Shown in pieces: positions 1-5,430 of a stretch of 6,275 nucleotides of DNA. The notes beneath the pieces are model-generated. The model did not search any database, was not told the DNA's origin, and saw only the letters and a program-made list of their open reading frames with translations. This DNA is from DATGIQ01 sp035295665 (GTDB lineage Bacteria; Planctomycetota; Planctomycetia; Gemmatales; Gemmataceae). The translations under genes were made by a program, and so were the position numbers. The first letter of the stretch is position 1. Each line of letters starts with the position of its first letter. The stretch covers positions 1 through 6,275 of the forward strand of contig DATGIQ010000638.1 in NCBI GenBank assembly GCA_035295665.1, written 5' to 3'.

Positions 1-970
1 CCAAAAGAATTTCTCCGTGAAGTGGCTCCAGATTGGCGCCAAACAGGCATTCCAGGATTTCGGTTCGCCCTGCTCCCATCAGTCCGGCAATGCCGAGAAT
101 TTCCCCGCGCCGCAACTGAAAGTTGACATCGCGCAGTCTCCACCGGCGGGCATGCCCCGTCCAGGGAAGCGAAAGATTGCGAACTTCCAGGACGACCGCG
201 CCAGACTGTCGCTGGTTCCCCAGATGAACGGCCTCCATTTCCCGGCCGACCATCAAATGTGTGATCTGCCGGGCATTCGTGGCTTCGCGCGGGAGAGTTT
301 GGACGCGACGGCCATCTCGCAAAACGGAAATGCGATCAGCCAGGCGGAAGACTTCGCCCATCTTGTGCGAAATGTAGAGGATCGTCACTCCACGGGCGCG
401 CAGCCGGGCAATCACGCGGAACAGGCGGGCCGCCTCCGCTTCCGTCAAGGCACTCGTTGGCTCGTCCATGATGAGGATTTCCGTTTCCAGCGACAACGCC
501 TTGGCGATCTCGACCAATTGCTGATCGCCGACCCGCAGTTCCTGCACGAGCTGCCAGGGATGGATGTGACACTCCAATTCCACCAGCAACTTGCCCGCGG
601 CTCGCTCCATGGCCCGGTCGTCGAGCAGTCCCAAAGCGGTTCGCTTTTCCCGGCCCAAAAAAATGTTGGCCGCGGCAGAGAGTTCCTCCACCAGGTTCAG
701 CTCCTGGTGGATGATGCTAATGCCGGCCTTTTCGGCGTCGCGGGTCCCCTGAAAGCGAACCGCTTGACCCCGCAGGGACCATTGGCCCTCGTAGTCGGTG
801 ATGACGCCGGACAGGATCTTCATCAGCGTGCTTTTGCCGGCGCCGTTTTCCCCGACGATCGCATGCAGCTCGCCGGCATGAATATCGAAGGAAATGTCTT
901 CGAGCGCCACGACGCCCGGGAAGCGTTTCGTGACGTGCTGGAAAGCAATGAGGGGAACCGGAGATGGCAT
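1..970 (-). CDS. Sugar ABC importer ATP-binding protein (RbsA/MglA/XylG type), C-terminus cut by window edge
   Basis: This is the cytoplasmic ATPase of a CUT2-type sugar importer, which hydrolyses ATP to drive uptake through the permease encoded just upstream. The frame is open from the ATG at 970-968 to the window edge, giving 323 codons of a protein that is usually about 500 residues. Domain 1 (about residues 6-240) has Walker A GENGAGKST (40-48), a Q-loop Gln at 89, a signature region LRVGDQQ (145-151), Walker B ILIMDE (165-170) and an H-loop His at 202. A second domain starts near residue 258 and has the GLMGAGRT motif (296-303), in which Arg replaces the Walker A lysine. This degenerate second site is characteristic of the family, so it is not a defect. 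The gene starts 12 bp after the permease stop, which supports one operon. No clear Shine-Dalgarno precedes the ATG. The family is near certain, the transported sugar is unknown. Confidence 0.95.
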   Translation of the reverse strand, partial: MPSPVPLIAFQHVTKRFPGVVALEDISFDIHAGELHAIVGENGAGKSTLMKILSGVITDYEGQWSLRGQAVRFQGTRDAEKAGISIIHQELNLVEELSAAANIFLGREKRTALGLLDDRAMERAAGKLLVELECHIHPWQLVQELRVGDQQLVEIAKALSLETEILIMDEPTSALTEAEAARLFRVIARLRARGVTILYISHKMGEVFRLADRISVLRDGRRVQTLPREATNARQITHLMVGREMEAVHLGNQRQSGAVVLEVRNLSLPWTGHARRWRLRDVNFQLRRGEILGIAGLMGAGRTEILECLFGANLEPLHGEILL

Positions 971-982
971 CGTTCGTTTGGG

Positions 983-2281
983 TCAGGCGGAACGGAGTTT
1001 GTCCGAGGGCAGAGGCGCCGTCCGGGCGTTGCCGGTCCGTCGCCCTTCGATCCAGCGCAGGACGATCAAGACCAAGAGCGTCACCCCGCCCGTGATCAGG
1101 GCAAGCATCCCTTCGCCCAGGAACGTCTTGGGTGCCAGCAGCGCAGCCAAAACGCCGGCCAGCAACGAGAGATTGATGGCCGTGGCGATCCCCAGCGGGC
1201 CGGAAAGGAAGCGCTTGCCCCGCCCGCCGGCTTGGCGGAACTGCGTGAACGCCACCGCAACCACCACAACACTCCCGACGATCAGCCCTTCGTAGACATC
1301 GGCCCCGGTCTTGATCACCTTGGCCACACCGTCGATCACAGTTCGCAAAAACAATACGCCGAGGACGGTGCCGGGGATGGTGCCGACTCCGCCGCGCAGA
1401 CTACAGCCGCCCACAACGGCGGCCGCGATGGCATTCAGTTCGTATCCCTGACCCAGCGTTTGGGGATGGGCAGCACTCTGATCGCCGATGTAGAGGATCC
1501 CGGCAATCGAGGACAGGACCGCACTGATGCAGTACGCCAGCCACTTCAGCCGGTCCGTTTGAATCCCGCTCAGGCGGGCGGCCTGTTCATTGCCTCCCAG
1601 GGCGTGGAGGTGGCGACCGATGACCGTCCGGCTCAAGAGAAGCCACGCCAGGCCCGCCAGCACGACAAAGAGCACGGCCGGGATCCACACGGAAGTGGCC
1701 AAGTACCGGAATCGGCTGTCGTAGATCTGGATCTGCGTACTTCGGCCGCCCCACGTCGCCGCGGTGACATTCTCGACAATGGCACGGCCGAGACTCCGGA
1801 GCCCAACCAGCGTCGCCAACGTCGCCACGAAGGGTGGCAGCCCCACGACCGTGATCAGCCAGGCGTGCAGGCTGCCGATCAATAGCCCTACCACCAGCGT
1901 CCCCACAATGGCCGTGCTGATGGTCCCTAGCCCCAGCAGCCGGGCAGCCTTCATTTCTTCGGGCGCCATCAGCACCATCAGCGTGGCACAGATGCTGCCG
2001 CTAAAGGCGATCACCGAGCCGCTCGAAAGATCGATGCCGCCGGAAATGATCACGATGGCGGCGCCCAGGCTGAAAATACCAAGCATGGACGTTTGGCGGA
2101 GCACGTTGATGGCGCTGTCTCCGGGGTTATACCAGTAATTGTGCCGATCATCGAGCAGGCCGGTCAACACGACGACCGCGGCAACGGCCAACACGAGCCC
2201 CCATTCGGGACGCAGCAGCGCCCGCCGGAGGGAGGCGTATGCCGAGGCTCGGGATGGGACAGACGGTGGTGCAGAGGTCAT
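983..2281 (-). CDS. Sugar ABC importer permease (RbsC family) with extended C-terminus
   Basis: This is the inner-membrane channel subunit of a CUT2 sugar importer (BPD_transp_2 family), probably working as a homodimer with the ATPase below it. Family landmarks are the GGIDLSSGSV segment (81-90), GLPPFVATLATL (147-158), GGNEQAARLSGI (229-240), and NAIAAAVVGG followed by SLRGGVGTIPGT (283-305). Several hydrophobic stretches run through residues 27-345. At 432 residues it is about 100 longer than the usual 320-340. After the normal end near residue 347 comes a short basic linker (GGRGKR), two more predicted membrane segments (about 361-384 and 388-411) and a polar tail. An inserted soluble stretch also lies around 170-195. 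It sits 45 bp after the binding-protein gene and 12 bp before the ATPase gene. The ATG at 2281 has no obvious Shine-Dalgarno site. Family assignment is firm, ligand is not. Confidence 0.95.
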   Translation of the reverse strand: MTSAPPSVPSRASAYASLRRALLRPEWGLVLAVAAVVVLTGLLDDRHNYWYNPGDSAINVLRQTSMLGIFSLGAAIVIISGGIDLSSGSVIAFSGSICATLMVLMAPEEMKAARLLGLGTISTAIVGTLVVGLLIGSLHAWLITVVGLPPFVATLATLVGLRSLGRAIVENVTAATWGGRSTQIQIYDSRFRYLATSVWIPAVLFVVLAGLAWLLLSRTVIGRHLHALGGNEQAARLSGIQTDRLKWLAYCISAVLSSIAGILYIGDQSAAHPQTLGQGYELNAIAAAVVGGCSLRGGVGTIPGTVLGVLFLRTVIDGVAKVIKTGADVYEGLIVGSVVVVAVAFTQFRQAGGRGKRFLSGPLGIATAINLSLLAGVLAALLAPKTFLGEGMLALITGGVTLLVLIVLRWIEGRRTGNARTAPLPSDKLRSA

Positions 2282-2326
2282 GGAGAGGACGTGGGGTTAG
2301 GACCAGCCACCGAGCGGCGCGGACAG

Positions 2327-3436
2327 TTAGGAACCGGTGAGGTCGTACTTCTTTAGCCAGCGCTGGAAGTCGGACAACTTGAGGAACTCCGTCTTCTTGT
2401 CGAACATTTCCGGCTTCAGCGCGGAGCCTTCATCCGGCACTACCACCTTGATGCCGGTATCATAAATGTCGCCGTCGGTTTTCCCGAGATTGGGAAACAT
2501 TTCCTTGACGATCCCCTGGTCCTTTTCGACCAATGCTTTCAAGAGCCGGACACCTTGATAACCCATCTGATAGGGGTTCTGGACCACCATGGCGTCGATC
2601 AAGCCTTCGCCCATCTGCCGGATGGCCAAAGGCTCAGCGTCAAAGGTGACGATGGTGAACTGCTTGCGGTTGTTCATTTCCTTGACGACATCGGCGATCG
2701 CGGGGGCGTTGTACGACCAGATTCCGACCAGCGTGTTGAGCTTCGGATGATTGCGGATGGCGTTGCGCACATTTTCGCGCGCCCGGGTCAGATCGGTTTC
2801 GTCCGCCATGTTGTCGAGCGCTTTGAATTTGTCTCCTGCCCCCTGACGAACGCCCTCGACCCGGTCGATGGCATTTTGCGCACCGGTCCGGCCGACAAAC
2901 GTGACGTATTCTCCGCCCTCCGGCCGGAGGTTCTTGGCGCATTTGCCCAGCTCGCGTCCGCCGGCCAAGTTGTCGGTCCCGATGAAGGCAAACCGGGTAT
3001 CGCGCAGGGTTTCGCGGTCCATGTCCGAATCGATCGTGACAACATGGACCCCTCGCTTCTTCAGATCGCGCATGAGCTCAGCGACGGCTAAATTGGCTGC
3101 ATCGCAAGGAGAAATCCCCAGGGCCACAATATCGGACTGGCTCGCGAATTGGCGCAGCTTATCGATTTGCCCCTGTGGGGTACCGTCATTGACTTCGAGA
3201 ATCGCGCGAAACCCGGCTTTGTTCAATCCAAGATTCTTTTCAGCTTCTTGAAGACCGACCCGGCAGGCGTCCCAGAAGGGCGAATTGCCGTTGGTCATGA
3301 TGATGATTCGCCGCTCGCCCGTACTTGCCTGCCCGCTATTGGTCGTTCGGTTGGTGCTGGTCCCGCAGCCGGTCAGGGCCGCCAGCCCAAGCAAGGCGCT
3401 GACAATCAGCTTTGCACGCATCGAAAATGTTCTCAT
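2327..3436 (-). CDS. Sugar ABC importer substrate-binding lipoprotein (RbsB-like)
   Basis: This is the ligand-capturing component of the importer, predicted to be a lipoprotein anchored outside the inner membrane. Residues 1-24 form a lipoprotein signal: basic start, hydrophobic core and lipobox LTGC with Cys24. A Thr/Ser/Asn-rich linker follows to about residue 42. Residues 43-305 match the type I periplasmic-binding fold (Peripla_BP_4). Positions equivalent to RbsB ligand contacts, judged by eye, are S52-P-F-W55, D136, R192, N243, D266 and Q286. The DN(L)AGGRELG and GEGLIDAMVVQNPYQMGYQGV regions are typical. A further 60 or so residues at the C-terminus (about 310-369) exceed the core fold. 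The start at 3436 is favoured by GAGG at 3449-3446, nine bases upstream. A second ATG at 3421 has no such site. It is first in the operon, as expected for the component needed in excess. Ligand specificity is not readable from sequence. Confidence 0.95.
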   Translation of the reverse strand: MRTFSMRAKLIVSALLGLAALTGCGTSTNRTTNSGQASTGERRIIIMTNGNSPFWDACRVGLQEAEKNLGLNKAGFRAILEVNDGTPQGQIDKLRQFASQSDIVALGISPCDAANLAVAELMRDLKKRGVHVVTIDSDMDRETLRDTRFAFIGTDNLAGGRELGKCAKNLRPEGGEYVTFVGRTGAQNAIDRVEGVRQGAGDKFKALDNMADETDLTRARENVRNAIRNHPKLNTLVGIWSYNAPAIADVVKEMNNRKQFTIVTFDAEPLAIRQMGEGLIDAMVVQNPYQMGYQGVRLLKALVEKDQGIVKEMFPNLGKTDGDIYDTGIKVVVPDEGSALKPEMFDKKTEFLKLSDFQRWLKKYDLTGS

Positions 3437-3445
3437 GGAAGGCTG

Positions 3446-3449
3446 CCTC
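3446..3449 (-). promoter_or_regulatory. Ribosome binding site of the binding-protein gene
   Basis: GAGG on the minus strand lies nine bases before the ATG at 3436-3434. It selects this start over the in-frame ATG five codons later at 3421. Confidence 0.5.
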
Positions 3450-3496
3450 GTGGAATTCGGCGCTCATTGGTTGACATCCGCGGAAGAGATAGGGAA

Positions 3497-3524
3497 AACA
3501 TACGCAAAATGGCGGCGGGAGCAA
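3497..3524 (-). promoter_or_regulatory. Possible promoter of the ABC importer operon
   Basis: On the minus strand a TTGCTC hexamer (3524-3519) is followed by a 16-bp spacer and TATGTT (3502-3497). The -10 matches TATAAT at four of six positions and the -35 at three of six. It would start a transcript near 3490, leaving a leader of about 55 bases before the binding-protein ATG. The location suits the operon, but the match is modest and rests on a sigma-70 consensus. Confidence 0.3.
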
Positions 3525-3560
3525 GCAGGTCGAAGAGTTCCTGGATTGGGCACGAGGAGC

Positions 3561-3576
3561 GGGATCGGACGATCCC
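3561..3576. promoter_or_regulatory. 16-bp perfect inverted repeat, candidate operator
   Basis: GGGATCG (3561-3567), a two-base spacer GA, and CGATCCC (3570-3576) form a perfect inverted repeat with seven-base arms. It lies in the intergenic region about 125 bp upstream of the binding-protein start and 37 bp upstream of the candidate -35 element. Spacing and symmetry suit a dimeric helix-turn-helix regulator. No regulator gene is visible in the window, so the role is inferred from position and symmetry only. Confidence 0.35.
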
Positions 3577-3678
3577 ATCAGGATGGCCACCACCGGTACC
3601 GAGGAAGACTATGTCCGAAGTCCCCGGAAAACTGCGACAGCAGCATCCTGGGCGGAGGAGCATGCCGGCGCAGGCCAG

Positions 3679-4824
3679 CTACTCACCGTTGTCATGAATG
3701 AGCGGTTCGAGCTGCTTGGTGTTGCGTTCCACGGCGAGCACGATGGTGCGCTCCTCGATGCCATCAGCCGAGACGGCCACGGCCGGGATGATCTGCCGGC
3801 TATCGGGAAGGCTGAAACGCATCGTAAACGTGCCGTCCGGCCGCAATTTGACCGGTTCACCCTGGAGCGTGACCCGGGCTTGGGGTTCGGTGGCACCATA
3901 GACAATCAGTTCCGCGTCCAGTTGGAACCAAAACTTACGTCCCCGGCCGGGCAGCCAGGCGCCCGAGCCGAAGCTCGTCACCGCCGGTGAGCCGAGAGGC
4001 CGGCGCAAACGCTCTTCGAAGAGCTGTTTGAGCTCGAGACTGCTGGCCGTCGGGTCGAAGCCGCCGGACATGGCGTAAATGCGGTCGGCCTTTTTTGAGT
4101 CGATGTCCGCCCAGTTCTCATCAATGACATCGCTCACGCCGGCGCGCGGGGTGCTCACCAGATTGGAGCGTGCCAGCACATAGAACCGGCCGTTGCGCGA
4201 CAGGTAGCCGATGTCCACACGGTACGACCGCGGCGGATTGGCGACGTCGATGTACCAGTTGTTGCAACCACCGTGAATATCGATATCGCGGACGATCGTT
4301 TCGGAAGCACTGGAGGTATCATGGCTGCCGACATCCAGGAGGCGAAGGATCGGCTTGGCGCCATGCCAATCCTGGCCGAGGGCGGCTTCCGCACGATGAA
4401 CGGATTGACGGGTCAGCTCCCAGTAGCAATGGAGCCAGTACGGGTCGCGGACCATTACCACGATCCGATCTTTGCCGTAGCCGCCCGGCAAATCCTTCGG
4501 CACCTTGGCGGAAAGGTCCTTGGTCGCGACCCCGATCTCGTATTTACTGCGTTCAACCTGTTCCTCGGCTGTTCCCGTCGCCGAAGTGTTGCGGGCGGCC
4601 GCCGTCTGCAGTGTGACCCGGGTCTTGTGCCCGGAACCATTCGGCTTCGCTCTTGAAACCGGCGGACGGCGGTGCGACGGCGGAGCTTGAGCGGATAGAG
4701 CGAGGATCAGTTCTTCTTTGCAGAGCTTGTACCAGTTGTCGATCCCTTTCTTGCGGGCCATCTCGGCCAACACTTTCTTTGTACAAGCTTCTAAGCGTTT
4801 GTGGTTCATGCCTGAAAACTCCAT
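3679..4824 (-). CDS. DUF4912 domain protein with N-terminal Rho-N-like region and C-terminal beta domain
   Basis: The function of this family is unknown. The protein shows three parts. Residues 7-44 are a basic helical region resembling the Rho N-terminal/SAP-like fold (T-K-K-V-L-A-E-M-A-R-K-K-G-I and K-E-E-L-I-L-A-L). Residues 45-110 are a low-complexity linker. Residues 118-225 are the DUF4912 core, recognised from DRIVVMVRDPYWLHCYWEL (119-137), a WYIDV segment (190-194), RSYRVDIGYL (199-208) and FYVLARSN (214-221). After a variable section, residues 298-370 look like a beta-sandwich (Ig-like) domain with an LIVYGATEP start. No signal peptide or membrane segment is seen, so it is probably cytoplasmic. 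The ATG at 4809 (Met6) has GGAG nine bases upstream and may be the true start, giving 376 residues. It is separated by 242 bp from the downstream importer operon, so co-transcription is uncertain. Confidence 0.9.
   Translation of the reverse strand: MEFSGMNHKRLEACTKKVLAEMARKKGIDNWYKLCKEELILALSAQAPPSHRRPPVSRAKPNGSGHKTRVTLQTAAARNTSATGTAEEQVERSKYEIGVATKDLSAKVPKDLPGGYGKDRIVVMVRDPYWLHCYWELTRQSVHRAEAALGQDWHGAKPILRLLDVGSHDTSSASETIVRDIDIHGGCNNWYIDVANPPRSYRVDIGYLSRNGRFYVLARSNLVSTPRAGVSDVIDENWADIDSKKADRIYAMSGGFDPTASSLELKQLFEERLRRPLGSPAVTSFGSGAWLPGRGRKFWFQLDAELIVYGATEPQARVTLQGEPVKLRPDGTFTMRFSLPDSRQIIPAVAVSADGIEERTIVLAVERNTKQLEPLIHDNGE
4819..4822 (-). promoter_or_regulatory. Shine-Dalgarno site favouring the internal start of the DUF4912 gene
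   Basis: GGAG on the minus strand (4822-4819) stands nine bases before the ATG at 4809-4807 and overlaps the first ATG at 4824. The upstream ATG has only a weak GCAGGC-like sequence before it. Translation may therefore begin with M-N-H-K-R rather than M-E-F-S-G. Confidence 0.45.
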
Positions 4825-5124
4825 CCGCGGCTGCCTGCCACAGGCTCACGGAAAACAGGGCCTTCGGGGAGACATCCTCGTTGTCGTTTCGAACTCCCGG
4901 AAGTCCGTTTCTGGGAGAATGGATTCCGCCCAGGCCTCCAGGCGCTTCACCGAACGGAGCAGCGACGCCCCAGCGTCGGAAGGCGAGCACAGAAAGTATG
5001 GACTAGCCATCGCCGGAGAGGGGATCGTGGGTGCGTACCACGAACGGTCAGGAAAAGTTTTCCCGGTAGGACAAGCCGACCCAAGTTGCCCACAAAGCCC
5101 TTCCCAGGACCCCAGGGAGGTTTG

Positions 5125-5133
5125 TGCTAAGAT
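5125..5133 (+). promoter_or_regulatory. Possible extended -10 element, plus strand
   Basis: TGCTAAGAT has the TGn extension and a -10 hexamer (TAAGAT) matching the consensus at five of six positions. No good -35 hexamer is found 16-18 bp upstream. If active it would start a transcript near 5140 with no clear gene directly downstream. Confidence 0.2.
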
Positions 5134-5203
5134 CCCTACCCCTGCTGTTGAGGTCCCAAGCGAATAGCGGCGAGAAGTCGAGTCATCTACGTAATCGGTG
5201 AAC

Positions 5204-5218
5204 CCGCCTTCGCGGCGG
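5204..5218. other. Short GC-rich inverted repeat (CCGCC/GGCGG)
   Basis: CCGCC (5204-5208), loop TTCGC, GGCGG (5214-5218). The stem can be extended by AA/TT across a one-base bulge. On the plus strand it is followed by an AT-rich run but not a T-tract, so an intrinsic terminator is doubtful. On the minus strand it covers the predicted transcription start of the leftward promoter, where it would form the 5' end of the leader RNA. Confidence 0.35.
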
Positions 5219-5221
5219 TTG

Positions 5222-5250
5222 ATATTAATGCATGTTTAAGTTCTTGTCAA
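5222..5250 (-). promoter_or_regulatory. Promoter reading leftward toward the DUF4912 gene
   Basis: On the minus strand a perfect TTGACA (5250-5245) is followed by a 17-bp spacer and TAATAT (5227-5222, four of six matches to TATAAT). It lies in the only strongly AT-rich island of the window: about one fifth GC over 5221-5262. Transcription would begin near 5215, leaving a leader of about 390 bases before the DUF4912 start. It is the best sigma-70-like match I found in the window. It has not been tested, and planctomycete promoter preferences may differ. Confidence 0.5.
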
Positions 5251-5339
5251 CTATAAAATTATTGCGTCAAGCTGCGAGAAGTTGCGACGCTGCGAAGCTA
5301 CGAAGCTTTGGAAAGCTCTTCGGCCCTGCTGCGGCTTGA
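5232..5339 (+). CDS. Possible 35-residue basic peptide, doubtful
   Basis: An ATG at 5232 opens a 36-codon frame ending in TGA at 5337-5339. The peptide begins M-F-K-F-L-S-T-I-K-L-L-R-Q-A-A-R and is rich in Lys, Arg, Leu, Phe and Ala. It could form a basic amphipathic helix. The codons in the second half are those of the GCTGCGA repeat array. There is no clear Shine-Dalgarno site, and the 5' end overlaps the leftward promoter. I do not recognise a family. It may simply be chance coding potential across repetitive DNA. Confidence 0.15.
   Translation: MFKFLSTIKLLRQAARSCDAAKLRSFGKLFGPAAA
5271..5311 (+). repeat. Array of five degenerate GCTGCGA repeats
   Basis: Units are GCTGCGA (5271), GTTGCGA (5281), GCTGCGA (5289), GCTACGA (5297) and GCTTTGG (5305). 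The last four begin exactly 8 bp apart and the first is 10 bp from the second. The array sits between the leftward promoter and the rightward promoter. It could be a set of protein-binding sites or a decayed simple repeat. Confidence 0.5.
5304..5317. promoter_or_regulatory. 14-bp perfect inverted repeat upstream of the rightward promoter
   Basis: AGCTTT (5304-5309), spacer GG, AAAGCT (5312-5317). It ends 18 bp before the -35 element at 5336 and overlaps the last unit of the GCTGCGA array. It could be a regulator site, but the six-base arms are short and chance is possible. Confidence 0.25.
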
Positions 5340-5364
5340 CGGTGTCGGGGTATCGTGCTACATC
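5336..5364 (+). promoter_or_regulatory. Promoter of the zinc-ribbon membrane protein gene
   Basis: TTGACG (5336-5341, five of six matches to TTGACA) is followed by a 17-bp spacer ending in a TGn extension (5356-5358) and TACATC (5359-5364, three of six matches). Transcription would start near 5371, giving a leader of about 60 bases. This also argues against the longer in-frame extension beginning with TTG at 5308, because that would place the start codon upstream of the promoter. Confidence 0.4.
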
Positions 5365-5420
5365 CAAGGAGCCAGCAGCTCAACAGCCCCCAAAGATTCG
5401 TGGATTTGCGGCTGCCGATC

Positions 5421-5425
5421 GGGAG
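5421..5425 (+). promoter_or_regulatory. Ribosome binding site of the zinc-ribbon gene
   Basis: GGGAG lies five bases before the ATG at 5431 and eight before the second ATG at 5434. It fixes the start here and not at the TTG at 5308, which lies 41 codons upstream in the same frame. Confidence 0.6.
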
Positions 5426-5430
5426 AACAG

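Larger units (their letters stand above)
4825..5430. other. Divergent intergenic region, no convincing gene
   Basis: This 606-bp stretch lies between the start of the leftward DUF4912 gene and the start of the rightward zinc-ribbon gene. The left part (4825-5200) has ordinary GC-rich composition. It contains three short perfect inverted repeats: 4833-4845 (GCCTG, 3-base loop), 4963-4978 (CGACGC, loop CCCA) and 5025-5043 (TCGTGG, 7-base loop). I recognise no known riboswitch or RNA family. The ORFs that cross it run antisense to DUF4912 and lack protein-like features. The part from 5201 to 5370 contains the AT-rich island, repeats and promoters listed separately. Confidence 0.6.

Noticed and set aside
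17..1885. A 622-codon open frame on the plus strand
   Set aside because: It runs antisense across two well-supported genes (ATPase and permease) and their junction. Its product is rich in Arg, Gln, Asp, His and Pro with no domain or membrane pattern. This is the usual shadow frame in GC-rich DNA.
2555..3091. A 178-codon plus-strand frame opposite the substrate-binding protein
   Set aside because: It is entirely antisense to a gene with clear family motifs, and no ribosome site or known motif was seen.
3664..3679. Hairpin GCCGGC/GCCAGC at the end of DUF4912 as a terminator
   Set aside because: The stem is six pairs with a wobble on the transcribed strand, it overlaps the stop codon, and no T-tract follows.
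4553..4990. A 145-codon minus-strand frame starting upstream of DUF4912
   Set aside because: More than half lies in another frame of the DUF4912 gene, and the unique part shows no protein-like features.
4718..5167. A 149-codon plus-strand frame crossing the start of DUF4912
   Set aside because: It overlaps the DUF4912 N-terminal codons antisense, has no recognisable motif, and its composition is unlike a real protein.
5252..5259. TATAAA/TAAAAT as a plus-strand -10 element
   Set aside because: No -35 hexamer sits at 16-18 bp. The same AT-rich bases are better explained by the leftward promoter with TTGACA and a 17-bp spacer.
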